Shown piece after piece: positions 6,942 through 16,341 of a DNA stretch of 64,000 nt. The notes below the pieces were generated by a model. That model had not been told where the DNA came from. It made no database searches and saw only the letters and a list, made by a program, of their open reading frames with translations. The position numbers and the translations under genes were made by a program. Location of the stretch: NCBI GenBank assembly GCA_021794195.1, contig JAJYRG010000002.1:1-64000 (forward strand), read 5' to 3'. The DNA is from Bacteroidota bacterium (GTDB lineage Bacteria; Bacteroidota; Bacteroidia; Sphingobacteriales; Sphingobacteriaceae). How positions within the stretch are numbered: position 1 is the stretch's first letter; each line of letters opens with the position of its first letter.

Positions 6942-7941
6942 ATATTTCCTGCTGTTTTCATGTTGTGTACCCGTTAAAGGTGCCAAAAGAAGTATTGTTT
7001 GCGACCTGCAACGCGAAGACTATCTTTCTATACCCAATGTGCTCTACGAAATCCTAGCCACATTTCGCGGACGCAGTATAGTAGATATTAAAGGATACTT
7101 CAATCACGCGCACGATGCCGTTATCGATGACTACTTTATGTATTTAAAAGATAAACAATATGGATTTTTCACCGACGATCCCGCACAATTTCCACTTTTA
7201 GATACCAAACATTTTTTCAACTATCAGACAATTACCAATGCTGTAGTTGATTTTGATGACAATTCAAAACACGACATGAAAACTATTGTCGATCAATTAT
7301 CGGCATTGGGTTGCGAATCGCTGGAGATCCGTTTTTTTTCATACTATACACTTAGCGCGATTGAAGAACTTCTGAACTCCACACAAGGTTCTACATTACG
7401 ATCAATACAACTGCTGGTGAAATACGGGGACGATTATACGGAGGAAAGCATTTTAATGCTACAGCGGAAAATTCCCCGACTAAAACGCATATTGGTTCAT
7501 TCCGCTCCTACGGATCAATTGCACGAACACACCGACATAATTCTCTATTTCTGTCAGGAAAAAGTTTCATCGGAGCAATGCTGTGGAGTAGTGAATCCTT
7601 GGTATTTCACCATCAACACGCCTTCGTTCGTCGAAGCAAAATCGTATAACTCTTGTTTAAACAAGAAGATTGGCATCGACACGCAGGGACGTATCAAAAA
7701 CTGCCCTTCGATGGAAAAATCGTATGGAAATATCCAAACGAAAACCTTAGATGATATCGTACATCATACAGATTTTAGAAACGTGTGGTCTTTAGCAAAA
7801 GATAAAATTGAGGTTTGTAAGGACTGTGAGTTCAGGTATATATGTCAAGATTGCCGTGCCTACATTAGTGATAAGGACAACATCCTATCAAAACCGATTA
7901 AATGTAATTATAACCCGTATAACGATGTAAACTATGCATAA
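6931..7941 (+). CDS. gwsS: grasp-with-spasm system SPASM-domain maturase (GwsS)
   Basis: 336 residues ending in a complete SPASM domain. Seven cysteines at 242, 258, 296, 299, 305, 308 and 325 form C-x10-G-x4-C, then C-x2-C-x5-C-x2-C, then a last C, enough for two auxiliary iron-sulfur clusters. The N-terminal two thirds should be the radical-SAM barrel, but no C-x3-C-x2-C motif is present. The only nearby Cys residues (11, 12 and 24) do not fit it. It is therefore unlikely to be a classical radical-SAM enzyme and is more likely a peptide-recognition or structural partner of GwsG. This agrees with what I recall of the GwsS family. ATG 6934 is an alternative start. Confidence 0.85.
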   Translation: MMNKYFLLFSCCVPVKGAKRSIVCDLQREDYLSIPNVLYEILATFRGRSIVDIKGYFNHAHDAVIDDYFMYLKDKQYGFFTDDPAQFPLLDTKHFFNYQTITNAVVDFDDNSKHDMKTIVDQLSALGCESLEIRFFSYYTLSAIEELLNSTQGSTLRSIQLLVKYGDDYTEESILMLQRKIPRLKRILVHSAPTDQLHEHTDIILYFCQEKVSSEQCCGVVNPWYFTINTPSFVEAKSYNSCLNKKIGIDTQGRIKNCPSMEKSYGNIQTKTLDDIVHHTDFRNVWSLAKDKIEVCKDCEFRYICQDCRAYISDKDNILSKPIKCNYNPYNDVNYA

Positions 7942-8764
7942 AGTTAGAGTCATAATTTTAACAAAACTAGTAGCTACTTTGCTCTTAAGTGGATGTAGCG
8001 GGTACAAATTTTTGTCAAATGGCGTAATGGTAGATGGAGACCCAACTTACTACAACGAGGAATCTCAAATTGCTTTGGACGTGTTTGGCGATTATACGCT
8101 GTATAATGAAGATACAGAAAAAGGTTTCTCGACGACAAAACTAGATCGGTTGGATAAGAAATTGTTGCGTAAGCTTAAAGTTTCGAAACACGCTAAAGTG
8201 CTTTTTTCAGGCACTCCAGATACGCAACCATTTTATAACGTAGTCGCATTGGTCGAGCAAAATAATATAGACCAAAAGTCGCCAATTGATCAAGGTTACC
8301 AGCCGTTCACGGAAGGAGATCAATTGTTGTATTACTACAACAAATCCGAACTGATGAACAAGCGCATCTACCATGCGATAATTCCACGAGCCACGGCTAA
8401 CATTCATTTACTCTATTATCAAAATACTGACGACGACTGTGTATACTGTGATATTGAGCAACTGGCTAAAATGAACAGTTCATCCGCGGAGCGCAAGGCA
8501 ATATCTTATCCAAACACAACTTTTGAGGCAACGGATGGTATGGTAAAAACTGTTCAAATAGAGATTCCACAGCGCAAGAAAGCAGACGATTTGGGTGTTG
8601 TAAAGTTTTACGATGCAAACAAACGTATGTTTCTTGGCTTTTCAGTAATCGAAGGAAATCAGGATAGCTTAACATTCTCGCTACCTCCGGGTAATTACAG
8701 TTGGAAGTACACTGCGCTTAATGGACAAATCCTGTCAGAAGATACGTTAACTATTCAGCCTTAG
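7934..8764 (+). CDS. RiPP-cluster lipoprotein of unknown function
   Basis: 276 residues with a lipoprotein signal. A short basic N-terminus and a hydrophobic stretch end in LLLSGC, with Cys21 as the lipidation site. The mature part is predicted to be mostly beta and ends with a compact domain (LPPGNYSWKYTALNG) resembling small beta-sandwich repeats. It overlaps gwsS by 8 bases and its stop codon abuts the exporter start, so all three genes are translationally coupled. A self-protection or export-accessory role is inferred only from its position and envelope location. No family is recognised. Confidence 0.7.
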   Translation: MHKVRVIILTKLVATLLLSGCSGYKFLSNGVMVDGDPTYYNEESQIALDVFGDYTLYNEDTEKGFSTTKLDRLDKKLLRKLKVSKHAKVLFSGTPDTQPFYNVVALVEQNNIDQKSPIDQGYQPFTEGDQLLYYYNKSELMNKRIYHAIIPRATANIHLLYYQNTDDDCVYCDIEQLAKMNSSSAERKAISYPNTTFEATDGMVKTVQIEIPQRKKADDLGVVKFYDANKRMFLGFSVIEGNQDSLTFSLPPGNYSWKYTALNGQILSEDTLTIQP

Positions 8765-10969
8765 ATGGATATTTCATTACCTAGCAGTTTTCCCTATTAC
8801 CGACAATTCGATAGCATGGATTGTGGTCCGGCCTGCCTCAAAATGATTGCCAGGTATTACGGTCATAAATTCGCTATGCATACACTTCGGGAAAAAGTAG
8901 ATATTGAGCGGGAAGGCGGATCGTTGCTAGGTCTATGCGATGCGGCCAATTCGATCGGTTATAAGGCGATGGCTGCTGAGCTTACTTGGGACGAACTTTC
9001 TTCAAAAATTGCATTGCCCTGTATTATACATTGGAACGGCAATCACTTTGTTGTGGTCTACAAGATTTCTAAACCCCACGTATATATTGCTGATCCGTCG
9101 AAAGGAAAAATAAAATATCCGAAAAGCATATTCTTGCATAAATGGATGATGGAAGATGAAAAATACATTCATTCTGGTACACGTGGAGCCGCACTGGTAC
9201 TCTATCCTACCGAAGAAATCATCGAAGAGGAAGATCATGCACAAAATATATCTTCTATGCGTAGTATCTTCGGCTACTTTTTGAGATACAAGAAATTACT
9301 ATTTCAGCTGCTGCTCGGCTTTCTACTCGCGAGCCTCATCCAATTGACCTTACCATTTCTTACGCAATCGTTGGTAGATATTGGGATTAAAGGACAGGAT
9401 TTGTCCTTTATTTATTTAGTATTGCTAGCGCAAATAATGCTTTTATGCGGTCAGGTGCTGATAGACCTCACAAGAGCTTGGGTTTTACTTCACATCAGTA
9501 CGCGCATCAACCTTTCGATCGTATCGGATTTCATCCGAAAATTATTAAGACTACCGATCACCTACTTTGAGACTCGTCAAACCGGCGATATCCTTCAACG
9601 CATCAAAGATCATAAAAGACTGGAAGAATTTATTACTGGAAATACTGTTTCAGTTGTGTTTTCACTTTTCACCGTCGTAATTTTCTCGATTATTCTATCG
9701 TTCTATTACATTCCGATATTCATCACTTTTGTCGCTTTTTCACTCGCCTATATCGGTTGGATTTTTTTCTTTTTAAAATACAGACGCAAGATTGATATAC
9801 AACGCTTTGAAATACAATCGATCAATCAAGGTGCTATGATTGAGTTGATACAGGGAGTTAAGGAGATAAAACTTACCAACAGCGAAAAGCTAAAACGATG
9901 GACTTGGGAAGATATACAATTGAAGGATTTCAAACTGCAAATACGCGGGCTTACATTGACCCAATATCAGGAAGTTGGCGGTACGTTTATCAATCAGGGG
10001 AAGAATATCATAATTACATTTATTTCTGCAATTGCCGTTATTAATGGATTAATTTCGATTGGTGAGATGATAGCCATCCAATTTATTATTGGTCAATTAA
10101 ATAGTCCTATTCAACAGTTCATACAGTTTATACAATCTTTTCAAGATGCAAAATTAAGCTTACTTCGTCTGAACGAAATTCAGCAAGAACAAGACGAGGA
10201 AAATACAACCGATCATCGTGTTGTCCAACTGCCGGAACAAGGCGACATAACGTTCAACAACGTTAGCTTTACCTATCCCGGTGCGGGAAACACCGCAGTT
10301 TTACAAAATTTAAATTTCAAAATTCCACAAGGCAAAACTACTGCAATAGTGGGATCAAGCGGTGGCGGAAAAACCTCGATTTGCAAACTCTTATTAAAGT
10401 ATTACACACCGACTAGGGGAACTATAACAGTTGGCGACGTTGACTTCAGAACAATTTCGCACCGAAAATGGCGCTCGTATTGTTCAAGTGTCTTACAAGA
10501 TAGCTTTATCTTTTCCGACACGATCGAAAATAACATTGGAATTGGATGTGAATCAATCGATACAGACACTATTGTGACTGCAGCAAAGCTGGCCAATATT
10601 CACGAGTTTATCAATGCACTACCTCTCCAATACAAAACACGAATTGGTGATGAAGGAAACGGCATCAGCCAAGGACAACGTCAACGTATTTTACTGGCAC
10701 GCGCATTCGCAAAGAATCCTCGGTTTATATTCTTAGACGAAGCGACTAATGCATTAGATGCAAACAATGAGGGACAAATACTCGACAATCTGGATCACTT
10801 TCTCGCCGGCCGAACGGCATTGATCGTCGCTCACCGATTGAGCACCATCCGAAAAGCAGATAATATTATCGTGTTGAAAGATGGTTACGTGTCTGAACAA
10901 GGTACACACGAAGAACTTATTGGTTTACAAGGCGAATATTATCAATTGGTCACAAAGCAATTGTCTTGA
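8765..10969 (+). CDS. peptidase-containing ABC exporter (C39 family)
   Basis: A 734-residue bacteriocin exporter that removes double-glycine leaders and pumps the peptide out of the cytoplasm. The C39 peptidase domain carries Cys20 in DCGPACL, His94 in GNHFVVVY and Asp110 in IADPSKG, so the catalytic triad is intact. A six-helix transmembrane domain follows (about residues 165-455). The ATPase has Walker A at 530-538 (GSSGGGKTS), signature ISQGQRQR at 634-641, Walker B FLDEA around Asp658 and the H-loop His690. The signature Ser-Gln-Gly replaces the commoner Ser-Gly-Gly. It starts directly at the stop codon of the lipoprotein gene. The double-glycine leader of the 53-residue precursor is the obvious substrate. 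Confidence 0.93.
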   Translation: MDISLPSSFPYYRQFDSMDCGPACLKMIARYYGHKFAMHTLREKVDIEREGGSLLGLCDAANSIGYKAMAAELTWDELSSKIALPCIIHWNGNHFVVVYKISKPHVYIADPSKGKIKYPKSIFLHKWMMEDEKYIHSGTRGAALVLYPTEEIIEEEDHAQNISSMRSIFGYFLRYKKLLFQLLLGFLLASLIQLTLPFLTQSLVDIGIKGQDLSFIYLVLLAQIMLLCGQVLIDLTRAWVLLHISTRINLSIVSDFIRKLLRLPITYFETRQTGDILQRIKDHKRLEEFITGNTVSVVFSLFTVVIFSIILSFYYIPIFITFVAFSLAYIGWIFFFLKYRRKIDIQRFEIQSINQGAMIELIQGVKEIKLTNSEKLKRWTWEDIQLKDFKLQIRGLTLTQYQEVGGTFINQGKNIIITFISAIAVINGLISIGEMIAIQFIIGQLNSPIQQFIQFIQSFQDAKLSLLRLNEIQQEQDEENTTDHRVVQLPEQGDITFNNVSFTYPGAGNTAVLQNLNFKIPQGKTTAIVGSSGGGKTSICKLLLKYYTPTRGTITVGDVDFRTISHRKWRSYCSSVLQDSFIFSDTIENNIGIGCESIDTDTIVTAAKLANIHEFINALPLQYKTRIGDEGNGISQGQRQRILLARAFAKNPRFIFLDEATNALDANNEGQILDNLDHFLAGRTALIVAHRLSTIRKADNIIVLKDGYVSEQGTHEELIGLQGEYYQLVTKQLS

Positions 10970-11033
10970 TGGTCTTTTAAAGCATCATGTAAGTAACATT
11001 CCCTTTTTAGATAAAAGTATTGATTAGAAAAAA

Positions 11034-11735
11034 ATGGCAAATAAAGATTTGGAAGATATAAACCCGAATGTCAAAGAGGTGATGACCAAAGTGCCTGGAT
11101 GGGTAACCAACTGGGGGACTTTCACTGTGTTCGCGGCTTTGGTTTTATTACTTCTAACGACATTATTGATCCGGAAACGTGTTGTTGCCGATGCTATATT
11201 GACCATCGACATGTCGCGTTCACAAATCGCGATAGCTGTACCGATTGGCACAAAGCAAATTAACACAAGCCTAAAGCATGGCCAACATATCGTGCGGAAC
11301 GATACGATAGGTACTTTCGGAGACGAGAATAACGTGATCGTATCTCCCGAAAGCGGCAACATTTACTTTGCAAACGTTAATGAAAGCGGAAATATATGGA
11401 AGGCGGATTCTGCTTTCCTATTGAGAGTTGAAAACCCCAATATGCTCGGAAGTATGGATATTCCCGCGAAACACTTAGAAAGCATAAAAAGTCAGAAAGA
11501 AATAGAAATGATCTATCAAAACCCCAAAGATGGTAATTCCGTATACGGTAAATACAGCTTTAAAATACTGTCCCCGATACTGGTAAAGAATAATAATTTC
11601 CGCGTATGGCTCGATTTAAAGGATGTGCAGACCGACAACGACCAATTAATGGTCGATGTTTTGGACATGCCTGCACAGGTGGTTATATCCAATGAACGCT
11701 TGTTAACATCCGTGATTCCGGTTTTAACATTTTAA
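11034..11735 (+). CDS. short HlyD-like periplasmic adaptor
   Basis: 233 residues with a cytoplasmic tail, one membrane helix (about residues 28-46), then a beta-rich periplasmic part. The segment from about residue 60 (AVPIGTKQINTSLKHGQHIV) to about residue 125 reads as a single uninterrupted lipoyl-like domain. It is followed by a beta-barrel-like region with IYQNPKDGNSVYGKY. Ordinary HlyD/HlyB partners are about 400 residues and have a long helical hairpin that docks on TolC. Here the hairpin is absent. It follows the exporter after 64 bases and precedes the outer-membrane barrel by 4 bases. It is probably the adaptor linking inner and outer membrane, but of a reduced type. Confidence 0.7.
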   Translation: MANKDLEDINPNVKEVMTKVPGWVTNWGTFTVFAALVLLLLTTLLIRKRVVADAILTIDMSRSQIAIAVPIGTKQINTSLKHGQHIVRNDTIGTFGDENNVIVSPESGNIYFANVNESGNIWKADSAFLLRVENPNMLGSMDIPAKHLESIKSQKEIEMIYQNPKDGNSVYGKYSFKILSPILVKNNNFRVWLDLKDVQTDNDQLMVDVLDMPAQVVISNERLLTSVIPVLTF

Positions 11736-11739
11736 TGTC

Positions 11740-14142
11740 ATGAAAAATTATCTAGCTCTACTGTTTCTATTCACTATTGCAGGAGTCACGAAAGGATTTC
11801 AGCGGGACTCCTCGGACGTAATTATAACGGGTAAAGTGTTGGACATGAATGCAAAATCTCCCATAGCACATGTGTTGATTGACATACAGGATCCAGTTCA
11901 AAACACGCATATATCGACATCAATAAGCGATTCAACTGGATCATTCACATTTAATGTTAAAAAAGGGACAGCATACAAATTGATCTTCGACGCAATGACG
12001 CACGTGACGAAAACAATGGATATTAGCGTACCAAAGCAAATCGAACAAACATATTATGACATTGGGCACATAGCATTGACAAAAGACACCATTGCTCTCG
12101 AAGAGATTAGTGTGACTGCCTCTCGTCCTTTGGTCAGACAAGAGATTGATCGCATTGCGTATAGCGTGAAAGACGACCCTGAAAATAGTGTGCAATCCAC
12201 ATTAGATATGATGCAAAAAGTACCGCTCATGGCCGTTGACGGTTCAAATAACGTGGAGCTCAAAGGAAGCCGAAATTTCAAAGTTCTTTTAAACGGAAGG
12301 CCTTCTGCTCTATTCAACAATGACCTGGCGGGTGCTTTGCGTGCCATTCCTGCCAACAGAATAGATCGCATCGAAGTCATTATATCGCCTCCGGCAAAAT
12401 ATGATTCCGAAGGTTTGGACGGTTTAGTAAATATTGTTATGTTGGAAAATAACTTGGAGGGATTCAAGGGAAGCGTTTCCGCTGCATACAATAATCCATT
12501 CGGTGCTATTGGAAGTACTAGTGCAACGTATAAAAAAGGAAAAATTGGCGTGGATGGATTTCTCTATTACTTCAACCAAAGCCAACCGAGTACCGCGTTT
12601 GGCGGAGATGCTAACTTTCCAAATAATGGAAGAATCATTGCGCAAAATGGCACACAAAAGTACAATGGAGATGTACTGAATGGGAATTTGCAGTTGAATT
12701 ACGAGATCGATACTTTGAATACCCTTATCGTGAGCTACAACAGAAAACTCAACGATTTTCATCGAACGGCTCAACTACAGCAAAAAATAACGTCTTCGAA
12801 TCAAGGTATATCGAATTTCATTGATCAGAATTCCTTTCCCAACTGGCGTTCAACGGATGTCGATGTAAATTATCAGCACATTTTCAAAGGCAAGAAATAT
12901 AAAACATTGAATTTCGGATACAAACATGCAAATTCGAAAAACGATATCGCCGATAATATTCGTTTATGGGATATACAAACGCCGGGGCAATCAGATGCAT
13001 TCGATCAAGAGAGCAACACAACATTTCTAGAGAACTCTGTACAAGTCGATTATTCGGACAAGATCAAAAATATTGTTATGGAAACGGGAGCGAAAATTAG
13101 TTTCCGCGAAAATCGAAGCACCTTTTATCAGAGAATACATGATGCAACACCGATCGATTTCCGATACATTCACAATGTGTACAACCTATACAAAAGTCTA
13201 GAATATTCAACCGAAAAATATGGTGTAAAAGTGGGTGCACGCTTCGATGCCACAACTTTACCGACCTTACCCGGCGAAAACGATGGTCGCTTTTTCTGGC
13301 GTATTTTACCCTCGGTTAATTTACAACAGAAGCAAGAAAAAAGTTCTATCAATCTATCGTACAACCAACGCATTCAACGACCAAATATCAATGAAATGAA
13401 TCCATTCGTCGATCAGTCAAATCCGTTGTTCGTTTCTTTCGGTAATCCGTTGTTGAGGCCAACAATTTCCAACAATTTTAATCTTTCATTTTCCAAAATG
13501 GGAAAGGGTGCGACTATTTTTGGTTTGGGATATAGCTTCATCGATAACAACATCGAACAAATCACGCAGTTAGCTAGTGATTCAATATTGAACACCTCAT
13601 TTGTCAATATTGGTCACGCAAGAGATATCAACTTCAATGTCAGTATAAATCAACCAATCACCAAGAAATTGCGTTTAAATGTCAACGGATTAATTAGTTA
13701 TCTTCGATTGAAAGGAAACATCGCCAACGAAGCGTTTGGGAATGATGGATTTCGTGGAAATATCCGTGTTTTATTGAACTATGAGCTTCAGAATAAGCTC
13801 CGACTTGGAACGAGCTTTAATTATATCGCGCCGACCGTATTATTACAAGGAAACACCAATGGATTTCCGACATTTTCATTTACGGCATCTAAAACGTTCT
13901 TGAATGAAAAGCTGACCATTTTCGGATCGGTCAATAATCCGTTTACGAAATTCTATACAAACACCCGAACCTTAAATACAGGTGACTTCCAACAACACGC
14001 ATTTTCTCAGGTATATTACCGATCATTCGTGGTCACGCTGACCTATAATTTTGGTAAGCTAAAAAGTTATTTGGCTTCGCCAACGCGAGCCATTAAATCG
14101 GACGATATCAGACCAACAGAAAATAAACTCGATAAGCTATGA
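11740..14142 (+). CDS. TonB-receptor-like outer-membrane beta-barrel protein
   Basis: 800 residues with a signal peptide (MKNYLALLFLFTIAGVTKG). A carboxypeptidase-regulatory-like domain begins at about residue 28 (VIITGKVLDMNAKSPIAHVL). It is followed by a plug domain with LNGRPSALFNNDLAGALRA and RIDRIEVIISPPAKYDSEG. The rest is a long barrel of alternating strands ending in an aromatic pattern (VVTLTYNFGKL). It belongs to the OMP_b-brl_3 branch of TonB-receptor-like proteins. It lies between the short HlyD-like gene and two glycosyltransferases. No TolC-like gene is present, so it may be the exit channel; alternatively it re-imports the product or a cognate siderophore-like ligand. Confidence 0.85.
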   Translation: MKNYLALLFLFTIAGVTKGFQRDSSDVIITGKVLDMNAKSPIAHVLIDIQDPVQNTHISTSISDSTGSFTFNVKKGTAYKLIFDAMTHVTKTMDISVPKQIEQTYYDIGHIALTKDTIALEEISVTASRPLVRQEIDRIAYSVKDDPENSVQSTLDMMQKVPLMAVDGSNNVELKGSRNFKVLLNGRPSALFNNDLAGALRAIPANRIDRIEVIISPPAKYDSEGLDGLVNIVMLENNLEGFKGSVSAAYNNPFGAIGSTSATYKKGKIGVDGFLYYFNQSQPSTAFGGDANFPNNGRIIAQNGTQKYNGDVLNGNLQLNYEIDTLNTLIVSYNRKLNDFHRTAQLQQKITSSNQGISNFIDQNSFPNWRSTDVDVNYQHIFKGKKYKTLNFGYKHANSKNDIADNIRLWDIQTPGQSDAFDQESNTTFLENSVQVDYSDKIKNIVMETGAKISFRENRSTFYQRIHDATPIDFRYIHNVYNLYKSLEYSTEKYGVKVGARFDATTLPTLPGENDGRFFWRILPSVNLQQKQEKSSINLSYNQRIQRPNINEMNPFVDQSNPLFVSFGNPLLRPTISNNFNLSFSKMGKGATIFGLGYSFIDNNIEQITQLASDSILNTSFVNIGHARDINFNVSINQPITKKLRLNVNGLISYLRLKGNIANEAFGNDGFRGNIRVLLNYELQNKLRLGTSFNYIAPTVLLQGNTNGFPTFSFTASKTFLNEKLTIFGSVNNPFTKFYTNTRTLNTGDFQQHAFSQVYYRSFVVTLTYNFGKLKSYLASPTRAIKSDDIRPTENKLDKL

Positions 14143-14885
14143 GTACACATGCAAATAGTTCAAACCGTATAGTTCAATCTTTATGGATTGACGATGAAAT
14201 TACCGATCTGCAACGTATGTGCTACAATTCCTTTCGTGCACACGGACACCTCGTGAAGCTGTATTCATACGGACAGATCAATAATTTGCCCCAAGGTGTC
14301 GTGCTATGTGATGCCAACGAAATACTGCCTTTCGACAATGTATTTCGCGACCAATATAATTCGTACGCAACATTTTCCGATTGGTTTAGAATAGCACTTT
14401 TGAATGCGCGTGGCGGATGGTGGGTTGATTCGGACGTGATTTGTTTAAAGCATTTTCACTTGGAAGACGATTACGCATTCGCGACAGAACAGGCAGATCA
14501 AAACGGCAACATTACCATCTGCAACGCCGTAATAAAATCACCAGCAAATGCACCGCTATTACTCGGAATTTTAGCGGACATTGGCGATCTACTAAAAGAG
14601 AAAAATACTACGGATATACAATGGACAGAGATTGGTGCCGGCCTGCTCACGAAGCATATAGTAAATGAAAACAGGCAGGAAAGTGTATTAGATCCGGCTG
14701 TATTTTGTCCGATCAACTTCTTCGACTATAAAAATATGCTCACCAAGGAGGCGAAGCAACTATCTGAAGAAGCGTACGCTATTCATCTTTGGAATAAGAT
14801 GTGGGATTGGTTTGGCATGGAGGGAAACTTAAATCCAGCTGAAAATTCGCTGATGCAGACCCTTCGTAGAACGTATCTTTCCTGA
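14139..14885 (+). CDS. glycosyltransferase, DXD-sugar-binding (GT32-like)
   Basis: 248 residues. The core motif DWFRIALLNARGGWWVDSD (Asp97, Asp99) matches the glycosyltransferase families with a DXD sugar-binding motif related to Och1 and capsular polysaccharide synthesis proteins. The N-terminus reads IVQSLWIDDEITDLQ, as in that group. The protein is soluble and would use a nucleotide sugar in the cytoplasm. Its ATG overlaps the barrel gene stop (ATGA at 14139-14142), and its own stop overlaps the next gene by one base. As the second of three glycosyltransferases in the cluster it suggests a glycosylated product. Donor and acceptor are unknown. Confidence 0.8.
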   Translation: MSTHANSSNRIVQSLWIDDEITDLQRMCYNSFRAHGHLVKLYSYGQINNLPQGVVLCDANEILPFDNVFRDQYNSYATFSDWFRIALLNARGGWWVDSDVICLKHFHLEDDYAFATEQADQNGNITICNAVIKSPANAPLLLGILADIGDLLKEKNTTDIQWTEIGAGLLTKHIVNENRQESVLDPAVFCPINFFDYKNMLTKEAKQLSEEAYAIHLWNKMWDWFGMEGNLNPAENSLMQTLRRTYLS

Positions 14886-16066
14886 TGGATTTATCCAATA
14901 AATTCCAAAAAACCAATAATCGTAGAAGGAGCATGAAAAACAATTTTAGAAAGGATAGATTTCGTACAGTCTCTTTTACTTATACCGAGGACCAGGTAGC
15001 GTATCTGAAAGCAGATTGGCAAGATTATCTATCGGATATCGGCGAATTTCCGCGAGATAGATATCAGGGAAAAGGAATCGTATATACGGCCGGAGGCGTG
15101 AGCTATGTGACCTGCTTGTGGGTATCAATTTCGCAGTTAAGGAATACAGGATGTACATTGCCAATAGAAGTATGGTACGTGGGAAATGAGATTTCGGATG
15201 AGATCATCGCAGAATTTAGGGGTTTGGATGTGATTTTCAAGGATTTTAATCACTATACAAATGTCAATCAAAGAGGTTATATATTGAAACCCTTGGCGAT
15301 TTTGAATAGTAGTTTTAAAGAAGTTTTATTTCTGGATGCAGACAATATCTGTGTAAAAGATCCAAATTACTTATTCGAGAGCGTAGAATACCGAGCGCAT
15401 GGTGCTCTATTTTGGCCAGACTTTTGGAAAACCGGAAAAAGCAATTCTATTTGGAAAATCACAGGTGTAAAACCGAAAGATCTTATTGAACAAGAAAGCG
15501 GACAAATACTCATCGACGTGGAAAGCTGTTGGAAAGCATTAAATCTATGTCTGTATTTTAATCGTCTAGGCGAATACTATTACCGCATTTTATTGGGCGA
15601 TAAAGATACATTCAAGTTTAGCTGGCTCGCCAGTAACACCGACTACTATATGATCGATTTGCTTCCTGGTAGTTGCGGACGAATCGTAGACGGTGTATTT
15701 ATAGGCAACACAATGGTTCAATTTGGTACGGATCATTCCATCCTGTTTTTACATAGAAATCTTTTGAAGTGGGACGTTACACACGACGATGAAAGAGTGT
15801 GGGAATATGTTCAACGGTACATGCCAAACTCAACTAATAAAAAAATATCTCAAAAAATAACAAAAGACGGCTTGTACTCTATTGAGTTATTGGGTGATGT
15901 ATCGGGGACTGACGCTCGAAATTTGGAAATAAATATTCCTGCATTGGAAGATCGATGCCTGAACTACCTAAAGTATTTTCGCCAACTTAAGAGCTACTCA
16001 GATTATCTTTTATTCGATCATTTTGCTAAAAATAGACACAGATCAGGAGTATACTTCAAAGTGTGA
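14885..16066 (+). CDS. glycosyltransferase, Mnn1/Mannosyl_trans3-like
   Basis: 393 residues; an alternative start at ATG 14933 is preceded by AGAAGGAG and would shorten it by 16 residues. Residues 64-160 read GIVYTAGGVSYVTCLWVSI, a Trp-Tyr-Val-Gly strand and then LFLDADNICVKDP (Asp151, Asp153), the metal-binding DXD of alpha-mannosyltransferase-like enzymes related to yeast Mnn1 and bacterial GT8. His-rich segments near the C-terminus (FGTDHSILFLHRN) could contribute to catalysis. It is the last gene of the same-strand block and is followed by a 275-base gap before the convergent TerC gene. The fold is clear; the sugar and acceptor are not. Confidence 0.78.
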   Translation: MDLSNKFQKTNNRRRSMKNNFRKDRFRTVSFTYTEDQVAYLKADWQDYLSDIGEFPRDRYQGKGIVYTAGGVSYVTCLWVSISQLRNTGCTLPIEVWYVGNEISDEIIAEFRGLDVIFKDFNHYTNVNQRGYILKPLAILNSSFKEVLFLDADNICVKDPNYLFESVEYRAHGALFWPDFWKTGKSNSIWKITGVKPKDLIEQESGQILIDVESCWKALNLCLYFNRLGEYYYRILLGDKDTFKFSWLASNTDYYMIDLLPGSCGRIVDGVFIGNTMVQFGTDHSILFLHRNLLKWDVTHDDERVWEYVQRYMPNSTNKKISQKITKDGLYSIELLGDVSGTDARNLEINIPALEDRCLNYLKYFRQLKSYSDYLLFDHFAKNRHRSGVYFKV

Positions 16067-16341
16067 TAGGAATATAAGGTTATAAACAGTTCAAGCCAGA
16101 GTATTATTTATCACGGTCTTTCTTTTTAAATAATAACTAACAGAAGGAAAATAAGTGTGAACCATTCATCCAAATTTGAGGGGTTGTTTTTCGTGTTCGA
16201 TTTCTTTTGTTGCATCTTCTCCGTTGCAAGAGCCTTTGTAGGCGGCCATAGCTTTAAGCCTTTATGGGAGCTTTATTCTCTATACCGGCACATTCGATGT
16301 TTTTAAGAGCAGGTACCTAATTCTAACGAATAAAAAAAGGA
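16067..16341. other. intergenic end of the accessory block
   Basis: No gene is recognised. Minus-strand reading gives disconnected short frames (for example 26 codons starting near 16255) that look like decayed coding sequence but match no family I know. No copy of the tRNA-Asp 3' end is found here, so there is no evidence for a tRNA-integrated element with intact attachment sites. Confidence 0.4.

Noticed and set aside
6931-7941. Calling this a radical-SAM enzyme
   Set aside because: No C-x3-C-x2-C motif is present; only the SPASM cysteines are intact.
16067-16341. Possible right-hand attachment site matching the tRNA-Asp 3' end
   Set aside because: I looked for the T-arm and acceptor sequence on both strands and found no copy.
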